The notes under the pieces were generated by a model. The model made no database searches. It was not told the DNA's origin and saw only the letters and a list, made by a program, of their open reading frames with translations. Shown here in pieces: positions 1-9,371 of a stretch of DNA of 34,847 nucleotides. A program made the translations under genes and the position numbers. The stretch is from NCBI GenBank assembly GCA_903832005.1, contig CAIKZO010000041.1, positions 1 to 34,847 on the forward strand, read 5' to 3'. Position 1 is the first letter of the stretch, and each line of letters begins with the position of its first letter. This DNA comes from Enhydrobacter aerosaccus. GTDB lineage: Bacteria > Pseudomonadota > Alphaproteobacteria > Reyranellales > Reyranellaceae.

Positions 1-40
1 CTCCAGGCCCGCCTCATGCATGAGCGGGCCTGGAGGCCCG
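1..40 (-). terminator. Large palindromic hairpin downstream of the ferritin-like gene
   Basis: Positions 1-11 (CTCCAGGCCCG) are perfectly complementary to 25-35, and the interior 13-24 is itself a 12-base palindrome. The whole can fold into one long GC-rich stem. It lies just past the stop of the minus-strand gene ending at 54, so a transcription-termination or mRNA-stabilising role is likely. No T-run is visible because the window ends here, so an intrinsic terminator cannot be confirmed. Confidence 0.45.
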
Positions 41-53
41 CGGTCCCAGATGA

Positions 54-1175
54 CTAAGCAGCCGCCGGAACTGTCTTGCCGCCGATGCGGCGGCGGCGGG
101 CGTTGATCTCGCGCAGAGTGACCAGCATCTCGTCGGCCACGATGTCGCCCGGGATGCCGTCGCCTTCGGCCTCGAGTTCCTTCATGTCGACCCACACGGC
201 GTAGAGCGGCGCGGTACGCTTGGTGATGATGCCTGCATGCAGCAGGGTCTTGATCAGCACGCGGAAGATGTTGGTGCCGTCCTTCAGCGCGGCGCGGCGA
301 TCCTCGTCGCCGAAGACCTCCTTCATCGAATCGCGCACCCACTGCCACTCGAGGCCGTACTTGGCGTAGATCACCTGCTTCTGCTCGGCGTTGATCAGGT
401 TGAACAGCAGCATCTGGAAGAGCTGCGCCGACCAATCCTCGACCTTGCGGTGTTCTTCCGGATTGAGGTGGCGGATCGTCTTGGAGGCCCACAGGCGGCC
501 GAAGCGGTGATGGAAGGCCTCGTCGCTCATGACGAGTTGCACCAGGCGGCGCAGCACGGGATCGTTGGTCTTGGCGTTGAAGGTGGCGAAAGCGCCCATG
601 GCGACGCCCTCGACCATCATCTGCATGCCGACGATCTTCTTGTAAACTTCGCCCGTGCTCACCAAATCGCCGAGCACGGTCGCGATGGTCTTCCCGACGG
701 GCAACGGCGCGCCCCAGCGCTTGGCGATGTAGCGCGTGAAGCCCGTCACGTGGCGGGCTTCCTCGCGCGCCTGGTTGGCGGCGTATTCCTGCGCCCCCGG
801 ATCGACCAGGACGTGGCACAGGCTGGCCGAAAGCGACAACGCGCCCTGCTCGCCATGCAGGAGATTGGAGATCGACCAGTGGGTGACGTCGTTGGCCAGG
901 GCGATTTTCTGGCCGTCATCGAGGCGGTCGCCGACCGCGCTCCTGAGCTCCAGGATGGTGTCGAGCGGCATGATCGGCTCCCGCGCCATCTCGAACGGCA
1001 GGTCGTAGTCGATGTAACTGACGTCCAGCGGGTCCCAGAAATGGTCGTGGGTGGCCGAAATAATGCCGTCAAAAGCATCGCTACGACGGCCATAACGCGG
1101 CACTTCCAGCATCGCCGGGAAATCTTCCGCCGAAACGGCGTCATAGGCCTTGTCGTAGGTGATCTGTTGGGCCAT
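54..1175 (-). CDS. Ferritin-like diiron-carboxylate protein (R2-like/AurF-like oxygenase fold)
   Basis: A 373-residue protein. It shows the diiron ligand pattern of ferritin-like oxygenases: E109, then E139-A-R-H142, E189, and E219-A-F-H222. This gives two ExxH pairs plus two single glutamates, as in R2-like and AurF-like enzymes. A helical, cytoplasmic di-iron oxidase or oxygenase is expected; the substrate cannot be told. The open frame extends 48 codons further upstream. I chose the ATG at 1175 because GGAGG sits at a proper distance before it and because the upstream extension would run through the promoter. The gene is divergent from purC and has its own promoter with an embedded palindrome. 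A hairpin follows the stop. The family assignment rests on the metal-ligand motifs rather than on overall similarity, so the exact subfamily is open. Confidence 0.8.
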   Translation of the reverse strand: MAQQITYDKAYDAVSAEDFPAMLEVPRYGRRSDAFDGIISATHDHFWDPLDVSYIDYDLPFEMAREPIMPLDTILELRSAVGDRLDDGQKIALANDVTHWSISNLLHGEQGALSLSASLCHVLVDPGAQEYAANQAREEARHVTGFTRYIAKRWGAPLPVGKTIATVLGDLVSTGEVYKKIVGMQMMVEGVAMGAFATFNAKTNDPVLRRLVQLVMSDEAFHHRFGRLWASKTIRHLNPEEHRKVEDWSAQLFQMLLFNLINAEQKQVIYAKYGLEWQWVRDSMKEVFGDEDRRAALKDGTNIFRVLIKTLLHAGIITKRTAPLYAVWVDMKELEAEGDGIPGDIVADEMLVTLREINARRRRIGGKTVPAAA

Positions 1176-1196
1176 GTGGGGCCTCCGGTTAAGTAG

Positions 1197-1226
1197 TAAA
1201 TATGACGGGTCCGTCACCTTTTTCAA
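1197..1226 (-). promoter_or_regulatory. Sigma70-type promoter with an operator-like palindrome in the spacer
   Basis: Reading the minus strand, TTGAAA (1226-1221) is followed by an 18-base spacer and then TATTTA (1202-1197). The spacer contains the inverted repeat TGACGG-GT-CCGTCA (1203-1216 on the plus strand), with perfect 6-base arms. A repressor dimer bound there would sit between the -35 and -10 boxes. The predicted start of transcription is about 15 bases before the ribosome-binding site of the ferritin-like gene. The short-spaced palindrome would suit a TetR-type repressor; no such regulator is encoded in the window. Confidence 0.55.
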
Positions 1227-1330
1227 TGGATTTTTCCCCAGTCCCAGCGCATGGGGTTTCCGCCATATTCCGGCCGGGTTCCCTGGTCGAACGGGGTGGG
1301 CGGCGAAGGCCGTCCGCACAGGAGTAGCAA

Positions 1331-2095
1331 ATGTCCCGCCGCCGCCGCATCTACGAGGGCAAGGCCAAGACCTTGTTCGAAGGGCCAGAACCCGGGACCA
1401 TCGTTCAGTACTTCAAGGACGACGCCACCGCCTTCAACAATACGAAGAAGGGCACGATCACCGGCAAGGGGGTGATCAACAACCGCATCTCCGAGTTCCT
1501 GATGACGAAGCTCGGCGAGATCGGCGTGCCGACGCACTTCATCCGCCGGCTGAACATGCGCGAGCAGCTGATCCGGCAGGTCGAGATCATTCCGCTCGAG
1601 GTCGTGGTCCGCAACGTGGCCGCCGGCTCCTTCGCCAAGCGCTTCGGGGTCGAGGAAGGCACGCAATTGCCGCGCTCCATCATGGAGTTCTTCTACAAGA
1701 ACGACGCGCTCGGCGATCCGATGGTCACCGAGGAGCATATCACCGCCTTCGGCTGGGCGACGCCGCAGGACCTCGACGACATCGTGGCGCTTACGCTCCG
1801 GGTCAACGATTTCCTGTTCGGCCTGTTCCTCGGCTGCGGCATCAAGCTGATCGATTTCAAGATCGAGTTCGGCCGCCTGTACGAGGACGACATGGTCCGC
1901 ATCGTGCTTGCCGACGAGATCAGCCCGGACTCGTGCCGGCTGTGGGATCTCCGCACCAACGAGAAGATGGACAAGGACCGCTTCCGCCGTGACCTCGGCA
2001 AGGTCGAGGAAGCCTACCAGGAAGTGGCGCGGCGTCTCGGCATCCTGATCGACCAGGGTCCCGGCGATGTGCGCGGCCCCACGACGCTCCAATAG
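1331..2095 (+). CDS. purC: Phosphoribosylaminoimidazole-succinocarboxamide synthase (SAICAR synthase)
   Basis: 254 residues, the normal length for bacterial PurC. It ligates aspartate to CAIR with ATP, in de novo purine synthesis. Recognisable blocks are the N-terminal [10 protein letters not shown] nucleotide-binding strand, the central [17 protein letters not shown] signature near residues 94-110, the [10 protein letters not shown] strand and the [14 protein letters not shown] signature in the C-terminal half. The start is the ATG at 1331, preceded by AGGAG. It is the first gene of the purC-purS-purQ-purL operon, with only 24 bases to purS. It is divergent from the ferritin-like gene; I did not find a clear plus-strand promoter in the 155-base gap between them. 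Confidence 0.97.
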   Translation: MSRRRRIYEGKAKTLFEGPEPGTIVQYFKDDATAFNNTKKGTITGKGVINNRISEFLMTKLGEIGVPTHFIRRLNMREQLIRQVEIIPLEVVVRNVAAGSFAKRFGVEEGTQLPRSIMEFFYKNDALGDPMVTEEHITAFGWATPQDLDDIVALTLRVNDFLFGLFLGCGIKLIDFKIEFGRLYEDDMVRIVLADEISPDSCRLWDLRTNEKMDKDRFRRDLGKVEEAYQEVARRLGILIDQGPGDVRGPTTLQ

Positions 2096-2119
2096 GCGAC
2101 ACTACAATAAAGAGGCCAA

Positions 2120-2362
2120 ATGAAAGCCAGAGTTCACGTTACCCTCAAGAACGGCGTGCTCGATCCCCAGGGCAAGGCGATCGGTCACTCGCTCAATCGG
2201 CTCGGATTCCCCGAAGTGGGCGACGTGCGCCAGGGCAAGTTCATCGAGCTCGAGATCGCCGAGACCGACAAGGCCAAGGCGAAAGCGCGCGTCGAGGAGA
2301 TGTGCAAGAAGCTGCTGGCCAACACGGTGATCGAGAACTTCTCGATCGAACTGGTGGGCTGA
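2120..2362 (+). CDS. purS: FGAM synthase subunit PurS
   Basis: 80 residues, the usual length of PurS. It is the small bridging subunit of the three-part formylglycinamidine ribonucleotide synthase (PurSQL), where it docks the glutaminase PurQ on PurL and helps ammonia transfer. The typical PurS layout is visible: an [20 protein letters not shown] first strand, the [13 protein letters not shown] centre and an [15 protein letters not shown]-terminal stretch. AGAGG precedes the ATG. The stop lies 2 bases before the purQ ATG, so the two are translated as neighbours. Its presence fits a short, Bacillus-type PurL downstream. Confidence 0.95.
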   Translation: MKARVHVTLKNGVLDPQGKAIGHSLNRLGFPEVGDVRQGKFIELEIAETDKAKAKARVEEMCKKLLANTVIENFSIELVG

Positions 2363-2364
2363 GC

Positions 2365-3054
2365 ATGAAGGCCTCGATCCTCGTCTTCCCCGGCTCCAAT
2401 CGCGAAGGCGATGTGGCGCAGGCGATCGAGCTGGTGACCGGCCGCCGTCCCAACATGGTGTGGCATGGCGACGGCGACTTCGAGAAGACCGACCTGATCG
2501 TCGTGCCGGGCGGCTTCTCCTACGGCGACTATCTCCGCTGCGGCGCGATGGCCGCGCAGTCGCCGGTGATGGCCGAGGTGAAGCGCCGCGCCGCCCAGGG
2601 CGTGCCGGTGCTGGGGATCTGCAACGGCTTCCAGATCGTGACCGAGGCGGGCCTGCTGCCGGGCACGCTGATGCGCAACTCGCATCTGAAGTTCGTCTGC
2701 GCCGATGTGCATCTCAAGGTCGAGACCAGCCAGAGCCTGTTCACCAACCGCTACCAAGCGGGCCAGGTGATCAAGGTCCCGGTGGCGCATGCCGAAGGCA
2801 ACTACTTCGCCGACGACGACACGCTGAAGCGGCTCGAGGATCGCGGCCAGATCGCGTTCCGCTATTGCGCGCCCGACGGCACGGTCGACGGTACCGGTAA
2901 CCCCAACGGCTCGATCCGCAACATCGCGGGTGTCTTCAACGAGACCAAGACCGTCATGGGCCTGATGCCCCACCCCGAGAATGCCACCGAGTCGATGTTC
3001 GGCGGCACCGACGGCAAGGGTTTGTTCGAAGGAATCGTCGAGGCTCTCACGTGA
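2365..3054 (+). CDS. purQ: FGAM synthase glutaminase subunit PurQ
   Basis: 229 residues, class I glutamine amidotransferase fold. It hydrolyses glutamine to supply ammonia to PurL. The nucleophile is C86 in the [11 protein letters not shown] elbow, and the H203-P-E205 pair in [11 protein letters not shown] completes the triad. The N-terminal [16 protein letters not shown] is typical of PurQ. The open frame reaches upstream into purS, but the ATG at 2365, immediately after the purS stop, aligns with the family start. The gene ends at 3054 with TGA overlapping the GTG start of purL, an arrangement that favours translational coupling and matched subunit amounts. Confidence 0.97.
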   Translation: MKASILVFPGSNREGDVAQAIELVTGRRPNMVWHGDGDFEKTDLIVVPGGFSYGDYLRCGAMAAQSPVMAEVKRRAAQGVPVLGICNGFQIVTEAGLLPGTLMRNSHLKFVCADVHLKVETSQSLFTNRYQAGQVIKVPVAHAEGNYFADDDTLKRLEDRGQIAFRYCAPDGTVDGTGNPNGSIRNIAGVFNETKTVMGLMPHPENATESMFGGTDGKGLFEGIVEALT

Positions 3055-5306
3055 TCGCTGCTGAAAAGAATCCGCCGGTAAAGTTGCCCAACGAACCGCA
3101 GATCACGCCAAAGGTCGTGGCCGAACATGGCCTCGCGCCGGACGAATACCAGCGCCTGCTGAAGATCATGGGCCGCGACCCCACGATGGTGGAACTCGGC
3201 ATCTTCTCGGCGATGTGGAGCGAGCACTGCTCCTACAAGTCTTCCAAGGTCTGGCTGAAGAAGCTGCCGACCAAGGCCGAGTGGGTGATCCAGGGCCCGG
3301 GCGAGAACGCCGGCGTGATCGACATCGGCGACGGCCAGGCCGCGATCTTCAAGATGGAGAGCCACAACCACCCGTCCTTCATCGAGCCCTATCAGGGCGC
3401 GGCGACGGGCGTGGGCGGCATCATGCGCGACGTCTTCACCATGGGCGCGCGGCCGGTGGCCAATCTCAATGCGCTACGCTTCGGCGATCCCTCGCACCCC
3501 AAGACGCGCCATCTCGTGTCGGGCGTTGTCGCGGGCATCGGCGGCTACGGCAACTGCATGGGCATTCCGACCGTTGGCGGCGAGACCAACTTCCATGCCG
3601 CCTACAACGGCAACATCCTGGTCAACGCCATGACCGTCGGCATCGCGCCGACCGACAAGATTTTCTATGCCGCCGCCGCGGGCCTCGGCAATCCGATGGT
3701 CTATGTCGGTTCCAAGACCGGCCGCGACGGCATCCACGGCGCCACCATGTCCTCGACCGAGTTCAACGAGGACAGCGAGAGCAAGCGCCCCACCGTGCAG
3801 GTCGGCGATCCGTTCGTCGAGAAGCTGCTGCTGGAAGCCTGCCTCGAACTGATGGCGACCGACGCGATCATCGCCATCCAGGACATGGGCGCGGCGGGCC
3901 TCACTTCTTCTTCGTTCGAGATGGCGGCCAAGGGTGGCCTCGGTCTCGAGATGGCGCTCGACAAGGTGCCGATGCGCGAAGAAGGCATGAACCCCTACGA
4001 GCTGATGCTCTCCGAAAGCCAGGAGCGCATGCTGATCGTGCTGAAGCCCGGCCGCGAGGACGAGGCGCGCAAGATCTTCGAGAAGTGGGAACTCGACTTC
4101 GCCGTGATCGGCCATCTCACCGACACCGAACGCATGGTGTTGAGCTGGCACGGCGACATCGTCGCCAACATCCCGATCCCGCCGCTGGTCACCGAAGCGC
4201 CGATGTACGAGCGGCCGTGGACGCTGACCGACCTGCCGGCGACGCTCGATGCTTCGAAAGTGCCGGCGCCCAAGGACTGGAACGCCTCGCTGCTGGCGTT
4301 GATGAGCTGCCCCGATCTCGCGAGCAAGGCGTGGATCTGGCACCAGTACGACCACCTGATCTTGGGCAACACCGCGATCCGCCCGCAGGACGGCGATGCC
4401 GCCCTCGTGCGCGTGCCCAAGGCGCCGACCGGTACCAGCCACAAGGGCCTCGCCATGACGTCGGACTGCACGCCCCGCTATGTGCAGGCCCATCCGGAGA
4501 CCGGCGGCAAGCAGGCCGTGGCCGAGGCATGGCGCAACATCACCGCGACCGGTGCCCGGCCGCTCGCCGTCACCGACAACATGAACTTCGGCAATCCCCA
4601 GAAGCCCGAGATCATGGGGCAGTTTGCCGGCGCCATCATGGGCATGGCCGAGGCCTGCAAGGTCCTCGACTTCCCCGTCGTGTCGGGCAACGTCTCGCTC
4701 TACAACGAGACCGAAGGCCGGCCGATCCTGCCGACGCCGACGATCGGCGCGGTGGGCGTGATCGACGACATCGTGAAGGCCGTCGGCTCGCGCCTCACCC
4801 AGGCGGGTCTCTGCATCGTGCTGATCGGCGAGACCCAAGGCTGGCTCGGCCAGTCGATCTATCTCCGCGAAGCCTGTGGCCGCGAGGAAGGCGCTCCGCC
4901 GCCGGTCGACCTCGCCGCAGAGCGCCGTAACGGTGATTTCGTGCGCAGCCAGATCGAGGCGCGCCGGGTCGCGGCCTGCCACGACCTCTCGGACGGCGGC
5001 CTGTTGGTCGCCCTGACAGAAATGTGCATCGCCGGCGGCACTGGCATGGAGGTCGCCCAGCCTGGCGGCAACGCCGTTCCTTCGCACGCGTTTTTCTATG
5101 GTGAGGATCAAGCCCGCTATCTCGTGGCCACCGGATCGGCCGACGAGGTGCTGGCGGCGGCCCAGAAAGCCGGCGTCCCGGCGGTCACGATCGGCCACTC
5201 GGGCGGCGCGTCCCTGGTCGTGAAGGGCCTGGTCGATCTGCCGCTGAAGGACATCAAGGCGGCCCACGAAGCCTGGCTGCCAGCCTACATGAACGCCACG
5301 GAATAG
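3051..5306 (+). CDS. purL: FGAM synthase subunit PurL
   Basis: 751 residues, the short (bacillary) PurL form that needs separate PurS and PurQ. It converts FGAR to FGAM with ATP and ammonia. Hallmarks are [12 protein letters not shown] near the N-terminus, [20 protein letters not shown], the [14 protein letters not shown] block that follows, and a second AIRS-type half with [15 protein letters not shown] and [16 protein letters not shown] take the GTG at 3051, overlapping the purQ stop (GTGA), as the start. The next ATG lies deep in the conserved N-terminal region. The gene is followed after 16 bases by the BolA-family gene, and the set reads as one transcript to the terminator at 5957. Confidence 0.97.
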   Translation: MIAAEKNPPVKLPNEPQITPKVVAEHGLAPDEYQRLLKIMGRDPTMVELGIFSAMWSEHCSYKSSKVWLKKLPTKAEWVIQGPGENAGVIDIGDGQAAIFKMESHNHPSFIEPYQGAATGVGGIMRDVFTMGARPVANLNALRFGDPSHPKTRHLVSGVVAGIGGYGNCMGIPTVGGETNFHAAYNGNILVNAMTVGIAPTDKIFYAAAAGLGNPMVYVGSKTGRDGIHGATMSSTEFNEDSESKRPTVQVGDPFVEKLLLEACLELMATDAIIAIQDMGAAGLTSSSFEMAAKGGLGLEMALDKVPMREEGMNPYELMLSESQERMLIVLKPGREDEARKIFEKWELDFAVIGHLTDTERMVLSWHGDIVANIPIPPLVTEAPMYERPWTLTDLPATLDASKVPAPKDWNASLLALMSCPDLASKAWIWHQYDHLILGNTAIRPQDGDAALVRVPKAPTGTSHKGLAMTSDCTPRYVQAHPETGGKQAVAEAWRNITATGARPLAVTDNMNFGNPQKPEIMGQFAGAIMGMAEACKVLDFPVVSGNVSLYNETEGRPILPTPTIGAVGVIDDIVKAVGSRLTQAGLCIVLIGETQGWLGQSIYLREACGREEGAPPPVDLAAERRNGDFVRSQIEARRVAACHDLSDGGLLVALTEMCIAGGTGMEVAQPGGNAVPSHAFFYGEDQARYLVATGSADEVLAAAQKAGVPAVTIGHSGGASLVVKGLVDLPLKDIKAAHEAWLPAYMNATE

Positions 5307-5322
5307 CAGGGAATCCAAGCAA

Positions 5323-5559
5323 ATGCCGATGGCAGCAGACGACATCATCGCCCTCATCAAGCAGGGCATCCCGGGTGCCGAGGTCGAAATGCAGGACCTC
5401 GCCGGCGACGGCGACCACTGGGCCGCGACGGTCGTTTCCTCGGCCTTCATGGGCAAGACCAAGATCCAGCAGCACCAGATGGTTTACGGCGCGCTGGGCG
5501 GCCGCATGGGGGGTGTCCTCCATGCCCTCAAGTTGACCACCATGGCGCAAAAGCCCTGA
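5323..5559 (+). CDS. BolA/IbaG-family protein
   Basis: 78 residues, the length of short BolA-family proteins. These partner with CGFS monothiol glutaredoxins to hold or pass on [2Fe-2S] clusters. The DGDHWAATVVSSAFMGKTKIQ stretch and the QHQMVYGALGG motif with H51, the usual cluster-ligating histidine position, are visible. The loop H32 is also kept. The neighbouring gene 34 bases downstream encodes exactly that glutaredoxin partner, which supports the role. AGGGAA lies upstream of the ATG at 5323; the ATG two codons later is an alternative. It follows purL by 16 bases and is probably co-transcribed with it. Confidence 0.9.
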   Translation: MPMAADDIIALIKQGIPGAEVEMQDLAGDGDHWAATVVSSAFMGKTKIQQHQMVYGALGGRMGGVLHALKLTTMAQKP

Positions 5560-5593
5560 TCGCCCTATATTAAGGATCAAAGGAGATTAACCC

Positions 5594-5935
5594 ATGAGCG
5601 AACCCGAAGTTTTCGGCCGCATCCGCGAAGAGATCGGCAAGAACGACGTCCTTCTCTTCATGAAGGGCACCCCGGTGTTCCCGCAGTGCGGCTTCTCTGC
5701 CGCCACCGTGGAATGCCTGAGCGAACTTGGCGTGAAGTTCGCCAGCGTGAATATCCTGGTCGACCCGGAAATCCGCCAGGGCATCAAGGAATTCAGCCAG
5801 TGGCCGACGATTCCCCAGCTCTACGTGAAGGGTGAGTTCATCGGCGGCTGCGACATCATCCGCGAGATGTTCGAGACCGGTGAGCTCGAGCAGATGTTCA
5901 AGGACAAGGGCGTCACGCTGGCCAACGCGGCGTAG
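5594..5935 (+). CDS. grxD: Monothiol glutaredoxin, Grx4 family
   Basis: 113 residues. The PQCGFSA motif with C32-G-F-S35 marks the monothiol class that carries a glutathione-bound [2Fe-2S] cluster. The VLLFMKGTPVFP strand, the QWPTIPQLYVKGEFIGGCDI block (cis-proline TIPQL and the glutathione-binding GGCD) and the C-terminal helix are all present. AAGGAG precedes the ATG. A single intrinsic terminator follows the stop, so this is the last gene of the purine/bolA/grxD unit. The purL-bolA-grxD order is familiar from alphaproteobacteria. Confidence 0.96.
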   Translation: MSEPEVFGRIREEIGKNDVLLFMKGTPVFPQCGFSAATVECLSELGVKFASVNILVDPEIRQGIKEFSQWPTIPQLYVKGEFIGGCDIIREMFETGELEQMFKDKGVTLANAA

Positions 5936-5956
5936 GACTTGAGACGAATTGAGATG

Positions 5957-5987
5957 ACCGCGGACCAATCGTCCGCGGTTTTCTTTT
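5957..5987 (+). terminator. Intrinsic terminator after grxD
   Basis: A perfect 9-base stem, ACCGCGGAC (5957-5965) with GTCCGCGGT (5971-5979), has a 5-base loop and is followed by TTTCTTTT. It lies 21 bases after the grxD stop and before the next gene at 5995, so it should end the purine/bolA/grxD transcript. Confidence 0.9.
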
Positions 5988-5994
5988 GGGCGCG

Positions 5995-6978
5995 ATGAAG
6001 CGGCGTCATGCCCTCGCGGCGCTGGCTGCCGCTCCCCTCGCCTTCTCCCGCGAGACGCAGGCGCAGGACCGTCTGCCGCTCGTGGCCGTGCTCGTGCCTC
6101 CGACCGAGAAACTGGCCGCGGTCCGGGTCGCCGCCATCCGTCAGGGGCTCAAGGAAGCGGGCCTGAGCGAGGGCGTCCACTACAGGCTCGAATCGCGGTT
6201 CGCGAACGGCGATTTCGGCCGCCTGCCGGGACTGGCGCTCGAACTCGCGGCGCTGAAGCCCCGCCTGTTCGTCGCCTCGGCCGCCGCCGCGGTCGCCGTG
6301 CACGAGACGCTGCCGGACATGCCGCTGGTCTTCTGCTCGTATGCCCTCGATCCGATCGCGGCAGGCTTTGCCAAGAGCATCGTGCACCCCGGCGGCAACG
6401 CGACCGGCAACATCATGAACGCCGTGGGCGGCGAGGAAGCGCTGACGCAAAAGCGCATTGGGCTGTTCAAGGAGCTGGTGCCGGGCCTCAAGCGGCTGGG
6501 TTTCATCAGCACCGCGACCTCGACTCTGGCCGCGGCTGAGCTTGCGGCACTGCGCAGCGTGGCCGGCCATTTCGGTTTCGAGATCGTGCAGCACCCGCTC
6601 GAGAGCCTGGAGGACCTCGATCGCGCCTTGGCCGCGACCGTCGCGGACGACGTCCAGGCGCTCTACGTGTCGGGCGAGACCCTCCTCTACAGCAACATGC
6701 CGCGCGTGCTGCCGCCCTTGATGGCGACCGGCAAACCGACGCTCAGCACCTATCCCGACTGGGCGCGCGCCGGAATCCTGATGTCGTATTCCGCAGACCT
6801 GCTCGACGATTTCCGTCGCGCCGGCATATACGCTGCCAAGATCCTGGGCGGACAGAAGCCCGGTGACCTGCCGATCGAGCAGGCGAGCAAGTTCGTGCTG
6901 GCAGTCAATGCGCGTACGGCTCGGCAGCTCGGCATTGTCCTGCCGCCGAATTTCCTTGCCGACGAAGTGGTCGACTAG
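5995..6978 (+). CDS. ABC transporter substrate-binding protein, ABC_sub_bind (YtrF/TrpX-like) family
   Basis: 327 residues. An N-terminal secretion signal starts with MKRRHALAALAAAPLAF and includes an RR pair, so either Sec or Tat export is possible. The mature part is a periplasmic-binding-protein fold of the ABC_sub_bind type, with PLVAVLVPPTEKLAAVRVAA, the PLVFCSYALDPIAAGF and HPGGNATG loops, and the closing QLGIVLPPNFLADEVVD, which is very typical. Such proteins bind small amino-acid-like or aromatic ligands; this ligand is unknown. The ATG at 5995 is preferred to a TTG three codons earlier that falls in the terminator T-run. No permease or ATPase gene is adjacent. The 3' end overlaps the convergent dioxygenase gene by 4 bases. 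Confidence 0.88.
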   Translation: MKRRHALAALAAAPLAFSRETQAQDRLPLVAVLVPPTEKLAAVRVAAIRQGLKEAGLSEGVHYRLESRFANGDFGRLPGLALELAALKPRLFVASAAAAVAVHETLPDMPLVFCSYALDPIAAGFAKSIVHPGGNATGNIMNAVGGEEALTQKRIGLFKELVPGLKRLGFISTATSTLAAAELAALRSVAGHFGFEIVQHPLESLEDLDRALAATVADDVQALYVSGETLLYSNMPRVLPPLMATGKPTLSTYPDWARAGILMSYSADLLDDFRRAGIYAAKILGGQKPGDLPIEQASKFVLAVNARTARQLGIVLPPNFLADEVVD

Positions 6979-7745
6979 ACGTTGTCGAAGACGTACGAAG
7001 CCATCGACAAATTCCCCGACGTGAAGCTGCGATGCAGCGCACGTCCGCGGGCGCCCTCGCCCGCCGCACCGAACGCCACATGTAACGGCAGGAAATGCTC
7101 ATCCGTCGGATGGGCATCCTTCGCGTTCGGCGCTTCGGTGCGATAGTTCGCCAGCGCCGCCGCATCGCCCTTCTCCAGCGTCTCCGCCAGCCAGTCGTCG
7201 AACGCCTTGGCCCACGGTTCGGGAGGCGTGTCGTGCGCGCCGCGGATCAGGCGGCGGAGATTGTGCGTGGCGCTGCCGGAGCCCATCACCAGCACTCCCT
7301 CGTCGCGCAATCCGGCGAGCTTGCGGCCCAGGTCGAGATGATGCGCGGGACTCATGTAGGGCTGCACCGAGAGCTGGAAGATCGGGATGTCGGCGTCGGG
7401 CCAACCGAGCAGCGCCGGCACCCAGGCGCCGTGGTCGAGACCATACTCGGCCGGCTGCGCGCCGGTCATTTCCGCCACGCGGCGGGCAAGTGCTGGCGCG
7501 CCCGGCGCATCGTAGTGCAGCTTGTAGAGCGCGTCGGGGAAGCCGTAGAAATCGTGGATCGTCTCGGGCTGCGCCGTCAGCGACACCTCCGGCCGTTCGG
7601 TGTTCCAGTGCGCCGACACGGCGAGGATCGCCTTGGGCTTGGGCACGACCGAGCCCAGCCCGGCCAGGAAGGCCCGCGCGGGCAGGTCCTTCTCCAGGTA
7701 GAGCATCGGCGATCCGTGCGACACAAAGACAGTCGGCATCGACAT
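6975..7745 (-). CDS. LigB-type extradiol dioxygenase, 4,5-DOPA dioxygenase (YgiD/DODA) family
   Basis: 256 residues. Family signatures are VFVSHGSPMLYL with H10, AVSAHW with H46, LDHGAWVPALL with H105, VMGSGSATHNL with H161, and DEHFLPLHVAFGAAGE with H217. These histidines are the metal-binding and catalytic positions of class III, LigB-like extradiol dioxygenases acting on catechol-type substrates. The true substrate is unknown; plant DODA makes betalamic acid, while the bacterial homologues have unclear roles. The open frame begins five codons earlier, but AGGA lies 8 bases before the ATG at 7745. It is convergent with the upstream binding-protein gene, with a 4-base overlap, and divergent from the next one. 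Confidence 0.88.
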   Translation of the reverse strand: MSMPTVFVSHGSPMLYLEKDLPARAFLAGLGSVVPKPKAILAVSAHWNTERPEVSLTAQPETIHDFYGFPDALYKLHYDAPGAPALARRVAEMTGAQPAEYGLDHGAWVPALLGWPDADIPIFQLSVQPYMSPAHHLDLGRKLAGLRDEGVLVMGSGSATHNLRRLIRGAHDTPPEPWAKAFDDWLAETLEKGDAAALANYRTEAPNAKDAHPTDEHFLPLHVAFGAAGEGARGRALHRSFTSGNLSMASYVFDNV

Positions 7746-7798
7746 TGCTTCAATCCTCACACAACATCTGCAAACGGCGACAAGACAAGGGGTAGTAC

Positions 7799-9370
7799 AT
7801 GATCGGTCTGCGCAAATTGGCGGCTTTCGCCACGGTAATATGGGCGGCGCTGGTGCTTCCTGCCACTGCGCAGACGACCTTGCGCATGGTTCCCCACGCC
7901 GACGTGAAGATCCTCGACCCGATCTGGACCACGGCGCTGATCACCCGCAACTTCGGCTACATGGTCTGGGACGTGCTGTTCGCCAAGGACGCCGACCTCA
8001 AGATCCAGCCGATGATGGCGGAAGGCTATACCGTCTCGGACGACAAGCTCACCTACACGATCAAGCTGCGCGACGGCCTTGTCTGGAGCGACGGCAAGCC
8101 GGTGACCGCCGAGGATTGCGTCGCCTCGATCAAGCGCTGGGGCGCGCGCGATCCCTACGGCCAGCTGATGCTGAAGGACACGGCCGAGATCAAGGTGATC
8201 GACGACAAGACCCTGGCGATCGTGCTCGCGCGCCCGTTCGGCTTCGTGATCGACGCGCTCGCCAAGGTGTCGTCCAACGTGCCGTTCATGATGCCCAAGC
8301 GCATCGCCGACACCGATCCCAACAAGCAGATCACAGAGTACATCGGCTCCGGCCCGTTCATCTTCAAGCAGGACGAGTGGAAGCCCGGCGAGAAGGTCGT
8401 GTTCGTGAAGAACCCGACCTACAAGCCGCGCGCCGAGGCGCCCTCGATGCTGGCCGGCGCCAAGATCGCCAAGGTCGATCGCGTCGAATGGCTCGCCATC
8501 ACCGATCCCAACACAGCCGCCAACGCACTGCTGGCGGGCGAGATCGACCTGATCGAGGCGCCGCCGCCCGACCTGTTCCCGCTGTTCCGCGCCGACAAGA
8601 ACATCGCGCTCTACGGCTGGAACGAAGCCGGCAGCCAGATCATCATGCGGCTGAACTGGCTCCATCCGCCGTTCAACAACGTCAAGATCCGGCAGGCCGC
8701 GATGTATGCCATCGCCCAGGAGCCGATCATGCAGGCGCAGGTCGGCGATCCCGCGATCTACAAGCTGTGCAACGCGCCGTTCATCTGCGGCACGCGCTTC
8801 GGCAAGGAATACGGCGACCTGCTGATCAAGCCCGACATCGAGAAGGCCAAGGCGCTGCTGAAGGAAGCCGGCTACGACGGCACGCCGGTCCTCATGATGC
8901 ATCAGACCGACCTCGCGTCGTCCAACAACCTGCAGCCCGTCGTGAAGCAGCAGCTCGAGAAGGTGGGCTTCAAGGTCGACATGGTCGACATGGACTGGCA
9001 GAGCGTGGTGTCCCGCCGCGCCCGCAAGGAGTCGCCGAAGGAAGGCGGCTGGAACATCTTCTTCACCACCAACATCACGCTCGATAGCGACAATCCCGGC
9101 CCGCACAGCTACGCTGCCGCGAACTGCGATAAGGCCTGGTTCGGCTGGCCGTGCGATCCCGAGATGGAGAAGCTGCGCGACGCCTTCATCCACGAGCCCG
9201 ATCCGGCCAAGCAGAAGGAGCTGGGCGACAAGATCTCCGACCGCGTCTACAGCGAGGTGCTGTTCGTGCCGGTCGGCCAGTACAAGGCCTTCGGGGCCTA
9301 TCGCAAGGACCGACTCGACGGCTGGCTGCCCGGCCCGGTTGCGGTGGTGTGGAACATCAGCAAGAAGTGA
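7799..9370 (+). CDS. ABC transporter substrate-binding protein, family 5 (peptide/nickel type)
   Basis: 523 residues with a signal peptide of about 24 residues ending ALVLPATA. The mature protein is SBP_bac_5-like. It has DVKILDPIWTTALITRNFGY, then LRDGLVWSDGKPVTAEDCVASI, TEYIGSGPFIFK and EWKPGEKVVF, followed by the NWLHPPFNNVKIRQAAMYAI helix. Such proteins deliver oligopeptides or other amphipathic small molecules to an ABC importer; the ligand is unknown. AAGGGG precedes the ATG. The stop is 1 base from the start of the SDR gene, so the two are probably cotranscribed. A clear paralogue of identical length lies at 11338-12909. No importer membrane or ATPase gene is nearby. Confidence 0.92.
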   Translation: MIGLRKLAAFATVIWAALVLPATAQTTLRMVPHADVKILDPIWTTALITRNFGYMVWDVLFAKDADLKIQPMMAEGYTVSDDKLTYTIKLRDGLVWSDGKPVTAEDCVASIKRWGARDPYGQLMLKDTAEIKVIDDKTLAIVLARPFGFVIDALAKVSSNVPFMMPKRIADTDPNKQITEYIGSGPFIFKQDEWKPGEKVVFVKNPTYKPRAEAPSMLAGAKIAKVDRVEWLAITDPNTAANALLAGEIDLIEAPPPDLFPLFRADKNIALYGWNEAGSQIIMRLNWLHPPFNNVKIRQAAMYAIAQEPIMQAQVGDPAIYKLCNAPFICGTRFGKEYGDLLIKPDIEKAKALLKEAGYDGTPVLMMHQTDLASSNNLQPVVKQQLEKVGFKVDMVDMDWQSVVSRRARKESPKEGGWNIFFTTNITLDSDNPGPHSYAAANCDKAWFGWPCDPEMEKLRDAFIHEPDPAKQKELGDKISDRVYSEVLFVPVGQYKAFGAYRKDRLDGWLPGPVAVVWNISKK

Positions 9371-9371
9371 C

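Noticed and set aside
3474..5462. Long minus-strand open frame (662 codons) opposite purL
   Set aside because: It is fully antisense to purL, whose sequence is conserved. The product is rich in H, R, D and G with no domain, which is typical of a high-GC shadow frame.
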